Below, piece after piece: positions 1 through 5,628 of a stretch of 6,704 bases of DNA. Under the pieces are notes generated by a model, which was not told the origin of the DNA, did not search any database, and was given only the letters and a program-made list of their open reading frames with translations. Each line of letters opens with the position of its first letter. Position 1 is the stretch's first letter. A program made the translations under genes and the position numbers. Source of the stretch: DAIDKA01 sp035506335 (lineage in GTDB: Bacteria > Pseudomonadota > Gammaproteobacteria > Steroidobacterales > Steroidobacteraceae); the NCBI GenBank assembly GCA_035506335.1, contig DATJPN010000131.1, positions 1 to 6,704 of the forward strand, written 5' to 3'.

Positions 1-1
1 G

Positions 2-196
2 GCCGACGTCGACCTCGACCAGGTCAACAAGGACCTGGACCTCGCCAAGAAGCGGGCGCAGAAGAGCGGCGAACCCCCCTGGCGGCGGCTCGAGCGCATG
101 CGGGAGGACAAACTCACCGCCGAGCTGACCAGCGACTTCAACGACTACGATATCGGGGATGACAGCCGCAAGTCCGGTCGCAAGGTCCGGCGCTGA
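2..196 (+). CDS. C-terminal end of a small charged hypothetical protein (5' end outside window)
   Basis: An open frame enters from the left edge and ends at TGA 194-196, giving 64 visible residues and no start codon that is clearly the true one. The peptide is rich in Lys, Arg, Asp and Glu, with no membrane segment. It has a W-R-R-L-E-R segment followed by a probable helix (about visible residues 27-45), then an acidic stretch (DFNDYDIGDD) and a basic tail ending K-V-R-R. The alternation of acidic and basic patches and the third-position GC bias support real coding. A W-R-R-x-E helix also occurs in small proteobacterial proteins of the PA3496/DUF3545 sort, but the likeness is too weak to name the family. 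It stops 14 bases before the lipoprotein start on the same strand, so the two may share a transcript. The function is unknown. Confidence 0.6.
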   Translation, partial: ADVDLDQVNKDLDLAKKRAQKSGEPPWRRLERMREDKLTAELTSDFNDYDIGDDSRKSGRKVRR

Positions 197-198
197 TC

Positions 199-203
199 GG
201 GGA
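199..203 (+). promoter_or_regulatory. Ribosome binding site of the lipoprotein gene
   Basis: GGGGA lies 7 bases upstream of the ATG at 211. It supports this start over the out-of-frame ATG at 204. It sits just after the stop of the preceding gene. Confidence 0.5.
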
Positions 204-210
204 ATGCGGG

Positions 211-1917
211 ATGTGGCCCCGGTCACCGCGCCTGACTGTTCCGGCTGCGCTGCTGTGTAGCGCCCTGCTCGCCGGCTGCCAGTCGCGCACCGATGTCTCG
301 GCCACCGGCAACGCTCCGGCACAGTTCACCCACGTCTTCCTGACCATCAACCAGATCTGGTTCAACACGAGCGCGACGGCCCTCCCGGCCGATGGCGGCT
401 GGATCAAGTTCCCGCTGTCCACCCCGCAGACGGTCGACCTGGTCAGTCTCGACAACGGCACCCTGAGCCAGTTCGCGAGCGAACTGAAGGTCGCAGCCGG
501 CACCTATGCCCAGGTCATGCTGGTGCTGGCCGACTCGACGGACGCACTCACGAGCTCGGCGCAGAGTGCCGGGGCCGCCAGCAACGACGAGGTCGACTAC
601 GTCGACAGCGGCGATGTCGCGCACACGGCGCCGCTGGCCGTGCTCAACGCCGCGCAGGGCATCGACATCAGCACGAGCCTGACGGTCGCGGCCTCCTCCT
701 CGAGTGTATTCGGCAGCCTTCGCTCGCCGGCAACTCCCGCCACGTCCAGCGCCACCACGTCGACTTTCTCGGTTCCGGTGGTGGCCACCACCGCGGCCAT
801 CGTGGACTTCGATGCCACGCGGGACCTCGTGCCGGTGTCCTTGAGCGGTCAGAGCGCGTTCGTGCTGAACCCGCATCCGCAGCTCCAGGACGTGAAGTAT
901 TCCGGTTCCATTCAAGGCTCGGTGTCCCTCGCATCCGTGACCACGCTGACCGGCGCGGGCCTGCCGGACGTGCAGGTGTCAGCGCAGACCTTGAGCAGCG
1001 ACGGGACCCGCCACGTGATCGTCAAGACCGCCCGGGTCAGCGCCAGCGGCTCTTTCGCGCTGTACCCGCTGTCCACCGCGGCCGGTGCCCCGAGCAGTTA
1101 CGACCTGGTCATCCATGGACCGAACATCGAGTCCGTCATCATCAAGTCCGTACCCGTGGCCTCAGGCGCCCCCGGCGCCGCCGCCGCACAGCTGGGCACC
1201 CTGACGCTCACCGCGGCCACACGCTTCGCGGTCAACATCAATCCGGCCTCACCGGCTGCTCCGACCAGTTCCTGGGTGGGCTTCTACCAGACCCTGCCGT
1301 TGTCGGGGGAGGTTCCCTATCTCGTCGAATCCCGCGCGGTGGATCCGGTCAGCGGAGCCTTCGCGAGCGACCAGTGGCTCTCCGGCGGCAGCCTGCAGTA
1401 CGGCACCTATGTATCCGGCGGCATCATCTCCCTCACCCGCGTGACCCCCAGCCAGGGTGCGGCCACGTACTCCATCGGCGCCCTCAATCCGGCCTACGGC
1501 GCCGCGGCCCTCGGCAACACCGTCACGGCGAGCGGCAATCCGGCCACCACGTCGCTGTTCGCCGTGAGCGCGCCACCGCTTCCGGCGGGCAGCTCCGCCA
1601 ATGGTATTTCCGGCACCCTCAGTGTCGCGAGCCCTCTGGCCTTCGACCGGGCCGAGCTGTTCCTGACGTATCACGGGGCGCTGGTCGCCGCGGCGTCCCT
1701 GAATGGCGACCTCGGCAGCGCCCAGAGTACCCTCACGCTCAATGGCATCGCCCCCGGCGGCAATGCGAGCACCCTCTACACCCCGGGTGTCTACCGCGCC
1801 GAGGTGTGGGCCTGGAATTCGGCCAACCCCGCCGGCACGCTCACCCGTGTGCCCTACACCACGACGATTGACCTGAGTGCCGGCAACGCCAGCGGCGTAG
1901 CGCTGAATATTCAGTAG
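211..1917 (+). CDS. DUF4382-type lipoprotein
   Basis: A predicted lipoprotein of 568 residues. Residues 1-23 form a lipoprotein signal: basic start (R4, R7), hydrophobic core, then lipobox L20-A-G-C23, with C23 the lipidated cysteine. The next residue is Gln, not Asp, so by the usual Lol rule it would be sent to the outer membrane. Residues about 38-225 match the DUF4382 pattern: an opening strand FTHVFLTINQIWF, then GWI (63-65), VDLVSLDNGTL (75-85), AAGTYAQVMLVL (95-106), and a closing VDFDATRDLVPVS and SAFVLNP. A Ser/Ala/Thr-rich stretch (159-187) interrupts it. Residues about 231-333 look like a carboxypeptidase-regulatory-like beta-sandwich (SGSIQGSVSL, then LPDVQVSA, then SGSFALYPL). The rest (about 335-568) is beta-rich, Gly/Ala/Ser-rich and not recognised. 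The role is unknown for the family; a surface or periplasmic binding or structural role is only inference. No promoter of its own was seen, so it may be read with the gene ending at 196. Confidence 0.85.
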   Translation: MWPRSPRLTVPAALLCSALLAGCQSRTDVSATGNAPAQFTHVFLTINQIWFNTSATALPADGGWIKFPLSTPQTVDLVSLDNGTLSQFASELKVAAGTYAQVMLVLADSTDALTSSAQSAGAASNDEVDYVDSGDVAHTAPLAVLNAAQGIDISTSLTVAASSSSVFGSLRSPATPATSSATTSTFSVPVVATTAAIVDFDATRDLVPVSLSGQSAFVLNPHPQLQDVKYSGSIQGSVSLASVTTLTGAGLPDVQVSAQTLSSDGTRHVIVKTARVSASGSFALYPLSTAAGAPSSYDLVIHGPNIESVIIKSVPVASGAPGAAAAQLGTLTLTAATRFAVNINPASPAAPTSSWVGFYQTLPLSGEVPYLVESRAVDPVSGAFASDQWLSGGSLQYGTYVSGGIISLTRVTPSQGAATYSIGALNPAYGAAALGNTVTASGNPATTSLFAVSAPPLPAGSSANGISGTLSVASPLAFDRAELFLTYHGALVAAASLNGDLGSAQSTLTLNGIAPGGNASTLYTPGVYRAEVWAWNSANPAGTLTRVPYTTTIDLSAGNASGVALNIQ

Positions 1918-1925
1918 TCAGACCA

Positions 1926-1938
1926 TCGCCGGAGGCGA
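1926..1938. repeat. Short hairpin after the lipoprotein gene
   Basis: TCGCC (1926-1930) and GGCGA (1934-1938) are perfect inverted arms around a 3-base loop, 8 bases past the lipoprotein stop. No T-run follows, so it is a poor intrinsic terminator. It may slow transcription or protect the 3' end before the brnT promoter, whose -35 begins two bases later. Confidence 0.3.
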
Positions 1939-1939
1939 C

Positions 1940-1967
1940 TTGACGCGAATTACGGTGTAGTTACACT
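1940..1967 (+). promoter_or_regulatory. Candidate sigma70 promoter of the toxin-antitoxin operon
   Basis: A -35 candidate TTGACG (1940-1945, 5 of 6 to consensus) is followed after 16 bases by a -10 candidate TACACT (1962-1967, 4 of 6). Initiation would be expected about 6-8 bases past the -10, at or next to the brnT ATG (1974). It lies in the only gap upstream of the two genes and faces them. It was found by eye only. Confidence 0.5.
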
Positions 1968-1970
1968 GTA
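1951..1970. promoter_or_regulatory. Dyad operator overlapping the -10 of the brnT promoter
   Basis: Two 10-base half-sites face each other: TACGGTGTAG and, read on the other strand, TACAGTGTAA. The core GTGTA (1955-1959) and TACAC (1962-1966) are perfect arms, and the outer TAC/GTA also pair, leaving one mismatch in the outer nine positions of each arm. The dyad covers the proposed -10, so a bound dimer would block RNA polymerase. Self-repression through the ribbon-helix-helix antitoxin is the known pattern for BrnTA modules. That this dyad is the BrnA site is inference. Confidence 0.5.
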
Positions 1971-1973
1971 AGT

Positions 1974-2267
1974 ATGCGCGACGTTCGCTTCGACTGGGAT
2001 CCTCGCAAGAGCCGGGCCAATAAGGCCAAGCATGGGGTATCGTTCGAAGAGGCGCGAACTGCTTTCCTTGATGAGAATGCCAGGATCATTTCCGACGTGG
2101 AGCACTCCACGGAGGAAGACAGATTCGTTCTCCTCGGTCTCAGTGTGCAGTTGCGGTTGTTGGTTGTCTGTCATTGCTACCGTGAGTCCGACCGGCTCAT
2201 ACGGATCATTTCGGCGCGCCGCGCCAACGGCAATGAGCGCCGTGAATATGCGAGGTACCTGCCATGA
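1974..2267 (+). CDS. brnT: BrnT-like type II toxin
   Basis: A 97-residue protein of the BrnT family: RelE-like ribonuclease toxins that cleave RNA and stop translation, and are neutralised by binding BrnA. Family hallmarks are in order: F6-x-W-D-P10-x-K12 at the start, K-x-x-K-H-G-V-S-F-E-E-A (16-27), the acidic/His segment D41-V-E-H-S-T-E-E-D-R50 followed by L-L-G-L-S (53-57), the strand R-L-L-V-V-C-H (61-67), and R77-I-I-S-A-R82 followed by E88-R-R-E-Y92. Length is normal for the family and nothing looks broken. ATG 1974 is the only possible start: the frame upstream meets TGA at 1941 with no other start codon between. No convincing ribosome binding site precedes it, and the promoter candidate would give an almost leaderless message. 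It overlaps the antitoxin gene by four bases (ATGA), with the toxin gene first, as usual for BrnTA. GC content is lower than in its neighbours, which suggests transfer. Confidence 0.9.
   Translation: MRDVRFDWDPRKSRANKAKHGVSFEEARTAFLDENARIISDVEHSTEEDRFVLLGLSVQLRLLVVCHCYRESDRLIRIISARRANGNERREYARYLP
2252..2256 (+). promoter_or_regulatory. Ribosome binding site of the antitoxin gene
   Basis: GAGGT within the 3' end of brnT, 7 bases before the ATG at 2264. It contrasts with the lack of such a site before brnT, so the antitoxin may be translated more strongly than the toxin from one message. Confidence 0.5.
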
Positions 2268-2476
2268 AGAGCCATTACGATTTCTCGAAATCCAAGCCGA
2301 ATCCTTATCTCAAGAAGGCCAAGAAGCAGATCACAATCCGTCTCGATGCGAGCACCATTGACTACTTCAAAGGACTCTCTGAAGGGACCGGAATCCCATA
2401 CCAAAACCTGATCAACCTCTATCTTCGCGACTGCGCTGCGGAGAAGAAGAGGCTCAAGTTGGACTGGGCCGCTTGA
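2264..2476 (+). CDS. brnA: BrnA/CopG-like antitoxin, ribbon-helix-helix
   Basis: A 70-residue protein that should bind and neutralise the BrnT-like toxin and bind the operon's operator as a dimer. A basic N-terminal part (YDFSKSKPNPYLKKAKK, 5-21) leads into a ribbon-helix-helix fold: strand Q22-I-T-I-R-L27, first helix about 29-40 (ASTIDYFKGLSE), the turn G41-T-G-I-P-Y-Q47 and second helix about 45-58 (LINLYLRDCA). The charged end is KKRLKLDW. This form (YDFSK...NPY, KKQ-[IV]-TIRLD, G-IPYQ-LIN-YLRD) is known in small antitoxins annotated as BrnA or CopG family and is shorter than the Brucella BrnA. The start ATG is set by the ATGA overlap with brnT and by the GAGGT seven bases upstream. Codon use includes many AAG, AAA and ATC/ATT codons and is less GC-biased than in the flanking genes. 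The assignment as antitoxin is firm from context; the subfamily name is a little less certain. Confidence 0.85.
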   Translation: MKSHYDFSKSKPNPYLKKAKKQITIRLDASTIDYFKGLSEGTGIPYQNLINLYLRDCAAEKKRLKLDWAA

Positions 2477-2513
2477 TGTCTGGTCTGCGGTTCCACCTGC
2501 TCGGCCTGCATTA

Positions 2514-2539
2514 GCCGTCAGTGAAAGTCCCGTGACGGC
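2514..2539. repeat. Inverted repeat across the dnaE2 stop codon, possible weak terminator
   Basis: GCCGTCA (2514-2520) and TGACGGC (2533-2539) are perfect 7-base arms around a 12-base loop. The left arm contains the dnaE2 stop (TGA on the minus strand, 2518-2520). It lies at the meeting point of brnA (+) and dnaE2 (-). No T-run follows on either strand, so it is not a classical rho-independent terminator; it may still be a 3'-end stem or chance. Confidence 0.35.
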
Positions 2540-5500
2540 AGGTTCAGCTCGCCGGTGAGTGCTGTGCGATCGATGAGCCGGCGCGCCACCAGGTGCAGCA
2601 CCGCACCCTCGCGCTGCACCGTGCCCTGCACCTCCAGCAGCGTCGCATCGACCAGGGCGCTGCGGAAGCGTTCGGCGATGTTCCGCCAGACGATGAGATT
2701 GACCTGCCCGGTCTCATCCTCGAGCGTCATGAACGTCACTCCCCCGGCGCTGGCGGGTCGTTGACGAACGAGCACCAGTCCCGCGGTGCGCGCCCATTGG
2801 CCTTGCGGCAGCTGGGTCAGATCCGCCATGCACAGCAGGCCCTCGGCCCGCAGCCGCTCGCGCAGCAGCGCCACCGGATGGCGGCCCAGGGTCAGTCCCA
2901 CGGCCGCCATGTCGGCCACGATGCCCTGGGCTTCGGTCGGCATGCCGAGCAGAGGCCGCCCCTCGCTCACCTTGAGGACCAGCGGATCGGCCGCGGCCAG
3001 CGGCAGCGCGCGCTCGAAGCCCGCCACCTCCCAGAAGGCCAGATGACGGTTGCCGGAGAGCACCGCGAGCGCCCCGGCGGCGGCCAGCGCCTCCAGATCC
3101 CGGCGGTCCAGTGCGGCACGATGCGCCAGGTCCGCCACGCTGTCGAAAGCCCGTGTCGTTCGGGCAGCCACGAGCCGCTCGGCACCCTGCTGCGTGAGCG
3201 AGCGCACCAGGCGCAGACCCAGCCGCAGCGCCGGCTGGCCACCGGCAGCCGCCGTGGCCGCCTCCAGCGTGCAGTCCCAGTGGCTGTGCGCCGCGCTGAC
3301 CGGCCGCACTTCCACGCCATGCCGGCGCGCATCCTGCACCAGCTGCGCCGGCGCGTAGAACCCCATGGGCTGGCTGTTCAGCAGGGCGCAGGTGTAGGCG
3401 GCAGGCTCGTAGTGCTTGAGCCAGGCCGAGTCGTACACCAGCAGCGCGAAACTCGCGGCATGGCTCTCCGGGAAACCATACTCGCCGAAACCCTCGATCT
3501 GCCGGCAGATGCGCGCGGCGAACTCCTGCGGATAGTGATTGGCGATCAATCCTGCGGCGAGCCGGTCCTTGAAGCGGTGCAGGTCCCCCTGGCGCTCCCA
3601 GGAGCCCATGGCGCGCCGCAGATTGTCGGCCTCGCCCGCCGTGAAGCCCGCCGCGTGCATGGCGAGCTGCATCACCTGTTCCTGGAAGATGGGGACACCG
3701 AGGGTGCGCTCCAGCGCCACCTGCGCTCCGGGACCGGGATAGTCGATGGGCTCCTCGCCGCTGCGCCGCCGCAGGTAGGGATGCACCATGTCGCCCTGTA
3801 TCGGACCGGGCCGCACCAGCGCCACCTCGATGACCAGATCGTAGAAGGTGACCGGCCGCAGGCGCGGCAGCATCGACATCTGCGCCCGCGACTCGATCTG
3901 GAAGACGCCGACGGTGTCGGCGCGCGACATCATCGCGTAGACCTGCGGGTCCTCCTGCGGCAGATGCCCCAGCGACCAGTGCGTGCCGCGCCAGCCGTTG
4001 ACCAGCGCGAAGCAGCGCCGCAGCGCGCTCAGCATCCCGAGCCCCAGCACATCCACCTTCAGCAGCCCCAGATCGTTGAGATCGTCCTTGTTCCACTGCA
4101 CCACGGTGCGTTCGGGCATGGCGGCATTCTCGACCGGCACCAGGTCCGACAGCGCCGTCGCGGCGATGACGAACCCCCCGACGTGCTGCGACAGATGCCG
4201 CGGAAAGCCGACGAGCTCGCCGCTCAGCGCGATGATCTGCCGCAGCACCGGATCATCCGGATCGAACCCGGCCTCCCGCAGGTGCGCGGCCGACACCTTC
4301 GCATCCCACCACTGAACCACGCGCGCCAGCGCCCGGGCCCGCGCCGGCTCGAAACCGAAGGCGCGCGCCAGGTCATGCAGGGCGCTTCTGCCGCGATAGC
4401 TGATCACGGTGGCCGCCAGCGCCGCCCGCTCGCGGCCATACTTGCGGTACAGGTACTGGATGACCTCCTCGCGCCGCTCGTGCTCGAAGTCGATATCGAT
4501 GTCCGGAGGCTCGGCGCGTTCGCGGGAGATGAACCGCTCCATCAGCAGCGAGTCGAGCCGCTGGCCGATGGCGGTGATCCGCAGGCAGTAGCACACCAGG
4601 GAGTTGGCCGCCGAGCCGCGGCCCTGCGCGAGGATGCCGCGGCGGTTCGCGAAGTCCACGATGTCGTGCACCGTCAGGAAGTAGGCCTCGTAGCCGAGTT
4701 CGGCGATCAGTTTCAGCTCCCGCTCGATGATCTGCCGTGCCTGCTGCGACGCTCCGGCGGGCCAGCGCTCACCCATGCCCCGCTCGACCAGCTTGCGCAG
4801 CCAGGTGGCCGGGGTCTCGCCCTGCGGCACCAGCTCCCGGGGATACTCGTAGCGCAGCTCGGTGAGGCTGAAGCGGCAACGCTGCGCGATGTGCAGTGTC
4901 TGCGCCAGCAGCTGCGGCGGATACAGCCGCGCGAGCCGGCCGCGCTCGCGCAGATACCGCTCGCCGTTGGGATGGAGGCGCGCACCGGCCTGCGCCAGCG
5001 TCACCCCGTGACGTATCGCGGTCAGTGCATCCTGCAGGCGGCGGCGTGATCGCACATGCATGTGCACGTCCCCGCTCGCCACCAGCGGCACCGCGCATTC
5101 GCGTCCGATGGCCGTCAGCCGCGCGAGGTACTCCGGATCCGTGCCCGTGAGCAGCAGCTCCACGGCGATCCACAGATCCCCGGCGAAGCAGCTGCGCAGC
5201 CAGTGCAGCTGCTCGGGCACCGGTGCCGGGCCGGGCAGCCACAGGATCAGGCAGTCCGCGAGGTGCCGCTGCACGTCCGCGCGCGTCAGGTGGTAGCTGC
5301 CCTTCGGGGCCGCGCGCCGGCCGTGAGTGATCAGCGCGCACAAGCGTGCATAGCCGTGGCGGTTCGCCGCCAGGGCGACGAACTTCAGGCCGCAAGCCAG
5401 GGTGAATTCCGCGCCGACGATGAGCTGCAGGGCTGGCGAGCCCGGCTCCTGCGTGGCCATGTGCGCCCGCACCACGCCCGCCACGGAACACTCATCCGTG

Positions 5501-5628
5501 ATGGCCAGCGCGCCGTACCCGAGCTGCTGCGCCCGCTGCACCAGCTCGGCGGGCCGCGACGCCCCGCGCAGGAAGGTGAAGTGGGTGAGGCAGTGCAGCT
5601 CCGCGTAGGCGGGCGGTTGCGCGCTCAT
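2518..5628 (-). CDS. dnaE2: Error-prone DNA polymerase DnaE2 (ImuC)
   Basis: A 1036-residue C-family DNA polymerase, the catalytic part of the ImuA/ImuB/DnaE2 translesion mutasome responsible for damage-induced mutagenesis. Domains in order: PHP (about 7-195; YAELHC, FLRGAS, ALAITDECSVAGVVRAH, GDVHMHVRSRR), palm with P375-D-I-D-I-D380-F and the third carboxylate in L523-K-V-D526-V-L-G-L-G, fingers (about 540-770; GVFQIESRAQMSMLP, VRPGPIQGDMVHPYLRRR, PIFQEQVMQLAMHAAGFT, GFPESHAASFALLVYDSAWLK), a helix-hairpin-helix region and an OB fold (about 940-1020; VTFMTLEDETGQVNLIVW). It ends in the family's typical S-R-D-F-H. G336-R-G-S-A-A-N-S and Q481-H-V-G-G-F are intact, as are all three catalytic Asp. 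In the PHP motif only H12 is present and L14 replaces the second His, as in most proteobacterial DnaE2. The start at 5628 is chosen because its ATG overlaps the imuB stop (ATGA) and begins directly before the conserved YAELHC; a start at 5748 would add 40 unrelated residues inside imuB. Expected to be SOS-controlled from a site outside the window. Confidence 0.96.
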   Translation of the reverse strand: MSAQPPAYAELHCLTHFTFLRGASRPAELVQRAQQLGYGALAITDECSVAGVVRAHMATQEPGSPALQLIVGAEFTLACGLKFVALAANRHGYARLCALITHGRRAAPKGSYHLTRADVQRHLADCLILWLPGPAPVPEQLHWLRSCFAGDLWIAVELLLTGTDPEYLARLTAIGRECAVPLVASGDVHMHVRSRRRLQDALTAIRHGVTLAQAGARLHPNGERYLRERGRLARLYPPQLLAQTLHIAQRCRFSLTELRYEYPRELVPQGETPATWLRKLVERGMGERWPAGASQQARQIIERELKLIAELGYEAYFLTVHDIVDFANRRGILAQGRGSAANSLVCYCLRITAIGQRLDSLLMERFISRERAEPPDIDIDFEHERREEVIQYLYRKYGRERAALAATVISYRGRSALHDLARAFGFEPARARALARVVQWWDAKVSAAHLREAGFDPDDPVLRQIIALSGELVGFPRHLSQHVGGFVIAATALSDLVPVENAAMPERTVVQWNKDDLNDLGLLKVDVLGLGMLSALRRCFALVNGWRGTHWSLGHLPQEDPQVYAMMSRADTVGVFQIESRAQMSMLPRLRPVTFYDLVIEVALVRPGPIQGDMVHPYLRRRSGEEPIDYPGPGAQVALERTLGVPIFQEQVMQLAMHAAGFTAGEADNLRRAMGSWERQGDLHRFKDRLAAGLIANHYPQEFAARICRQIEGFGEYGFPESHAASFALLVYDSAWLKHYEPAAYTCALLNSQPMGFYAPAQLVQDARRHGVEVRPVSAAHSHWDCTLEAATAAAGGQPALRLGLRLVRSLTQQGAERLVAARTTRAFDSVADLAHRAALDRRDLEALAAAGALAVLSGNRHLAFWEVAGFERALPLAAADPLVLKVSEGRPLLGMPTEAQGIVADMAAVGLTLGRHPVALLRERLRAEGLLCMADLTQLPQGQWARTAGLVLVRQRPASAGGVTFMTLEDETGQVNLIVWRNIAERFRSALVDATLLEVQGTVQREGAVLHLVARRLIDRTALTGELNLPSRDFH
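5625..5628 (-). other. ATGA stop/start overlap of imuB and dnaE2
   Basis: On the minus strand ATGA holds the dnaE2 ATG (5628-5626) and the imuB TGA (5627-5625). Only a short G-run (GGG directly before the ATG) is near, not a well-spaced ribosome binding site, so dnaE2 translation may depend on ribosomes finishing imuB. That would tie the amounts of adaptor and polymerase together. Confidence 0.7.

Noticed and set aside
223..915. Minus-strand open frames opposite the lipoprotein gene
   Set aside because: Arg/Gly-rich shadows of the lipoprotein frame with no motif or ribosome binding site. The plus strand has a clear lipobox and family pattern.
1926..1938. The hairpin as an intrinsic terminator of the lipoprotein gene
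   Set aside because: The stem is only 5 bases and no T-run follows; kept only as a low-confidence structure.
2714..4096. A 460-codon open frame on the minus strand in another frame of dnaE2
   Set aside because: Gly/Ala/Arg-rich composition with no domain; a frame-shifted shadow of dnaE2. The DnaE2 frame is continuous across it, so it is not a sign of a frameshift.
2593..5049. An 818-codon open frame on the plus strand opposite dnaE2
   Set aside because: Its protein is rich in Arg, Gln, His and Pro with no recognisable domain, typical of the antisense shadow of a GC-rich gene. The minus-strand frame is a full DnaE2 with all motifs.
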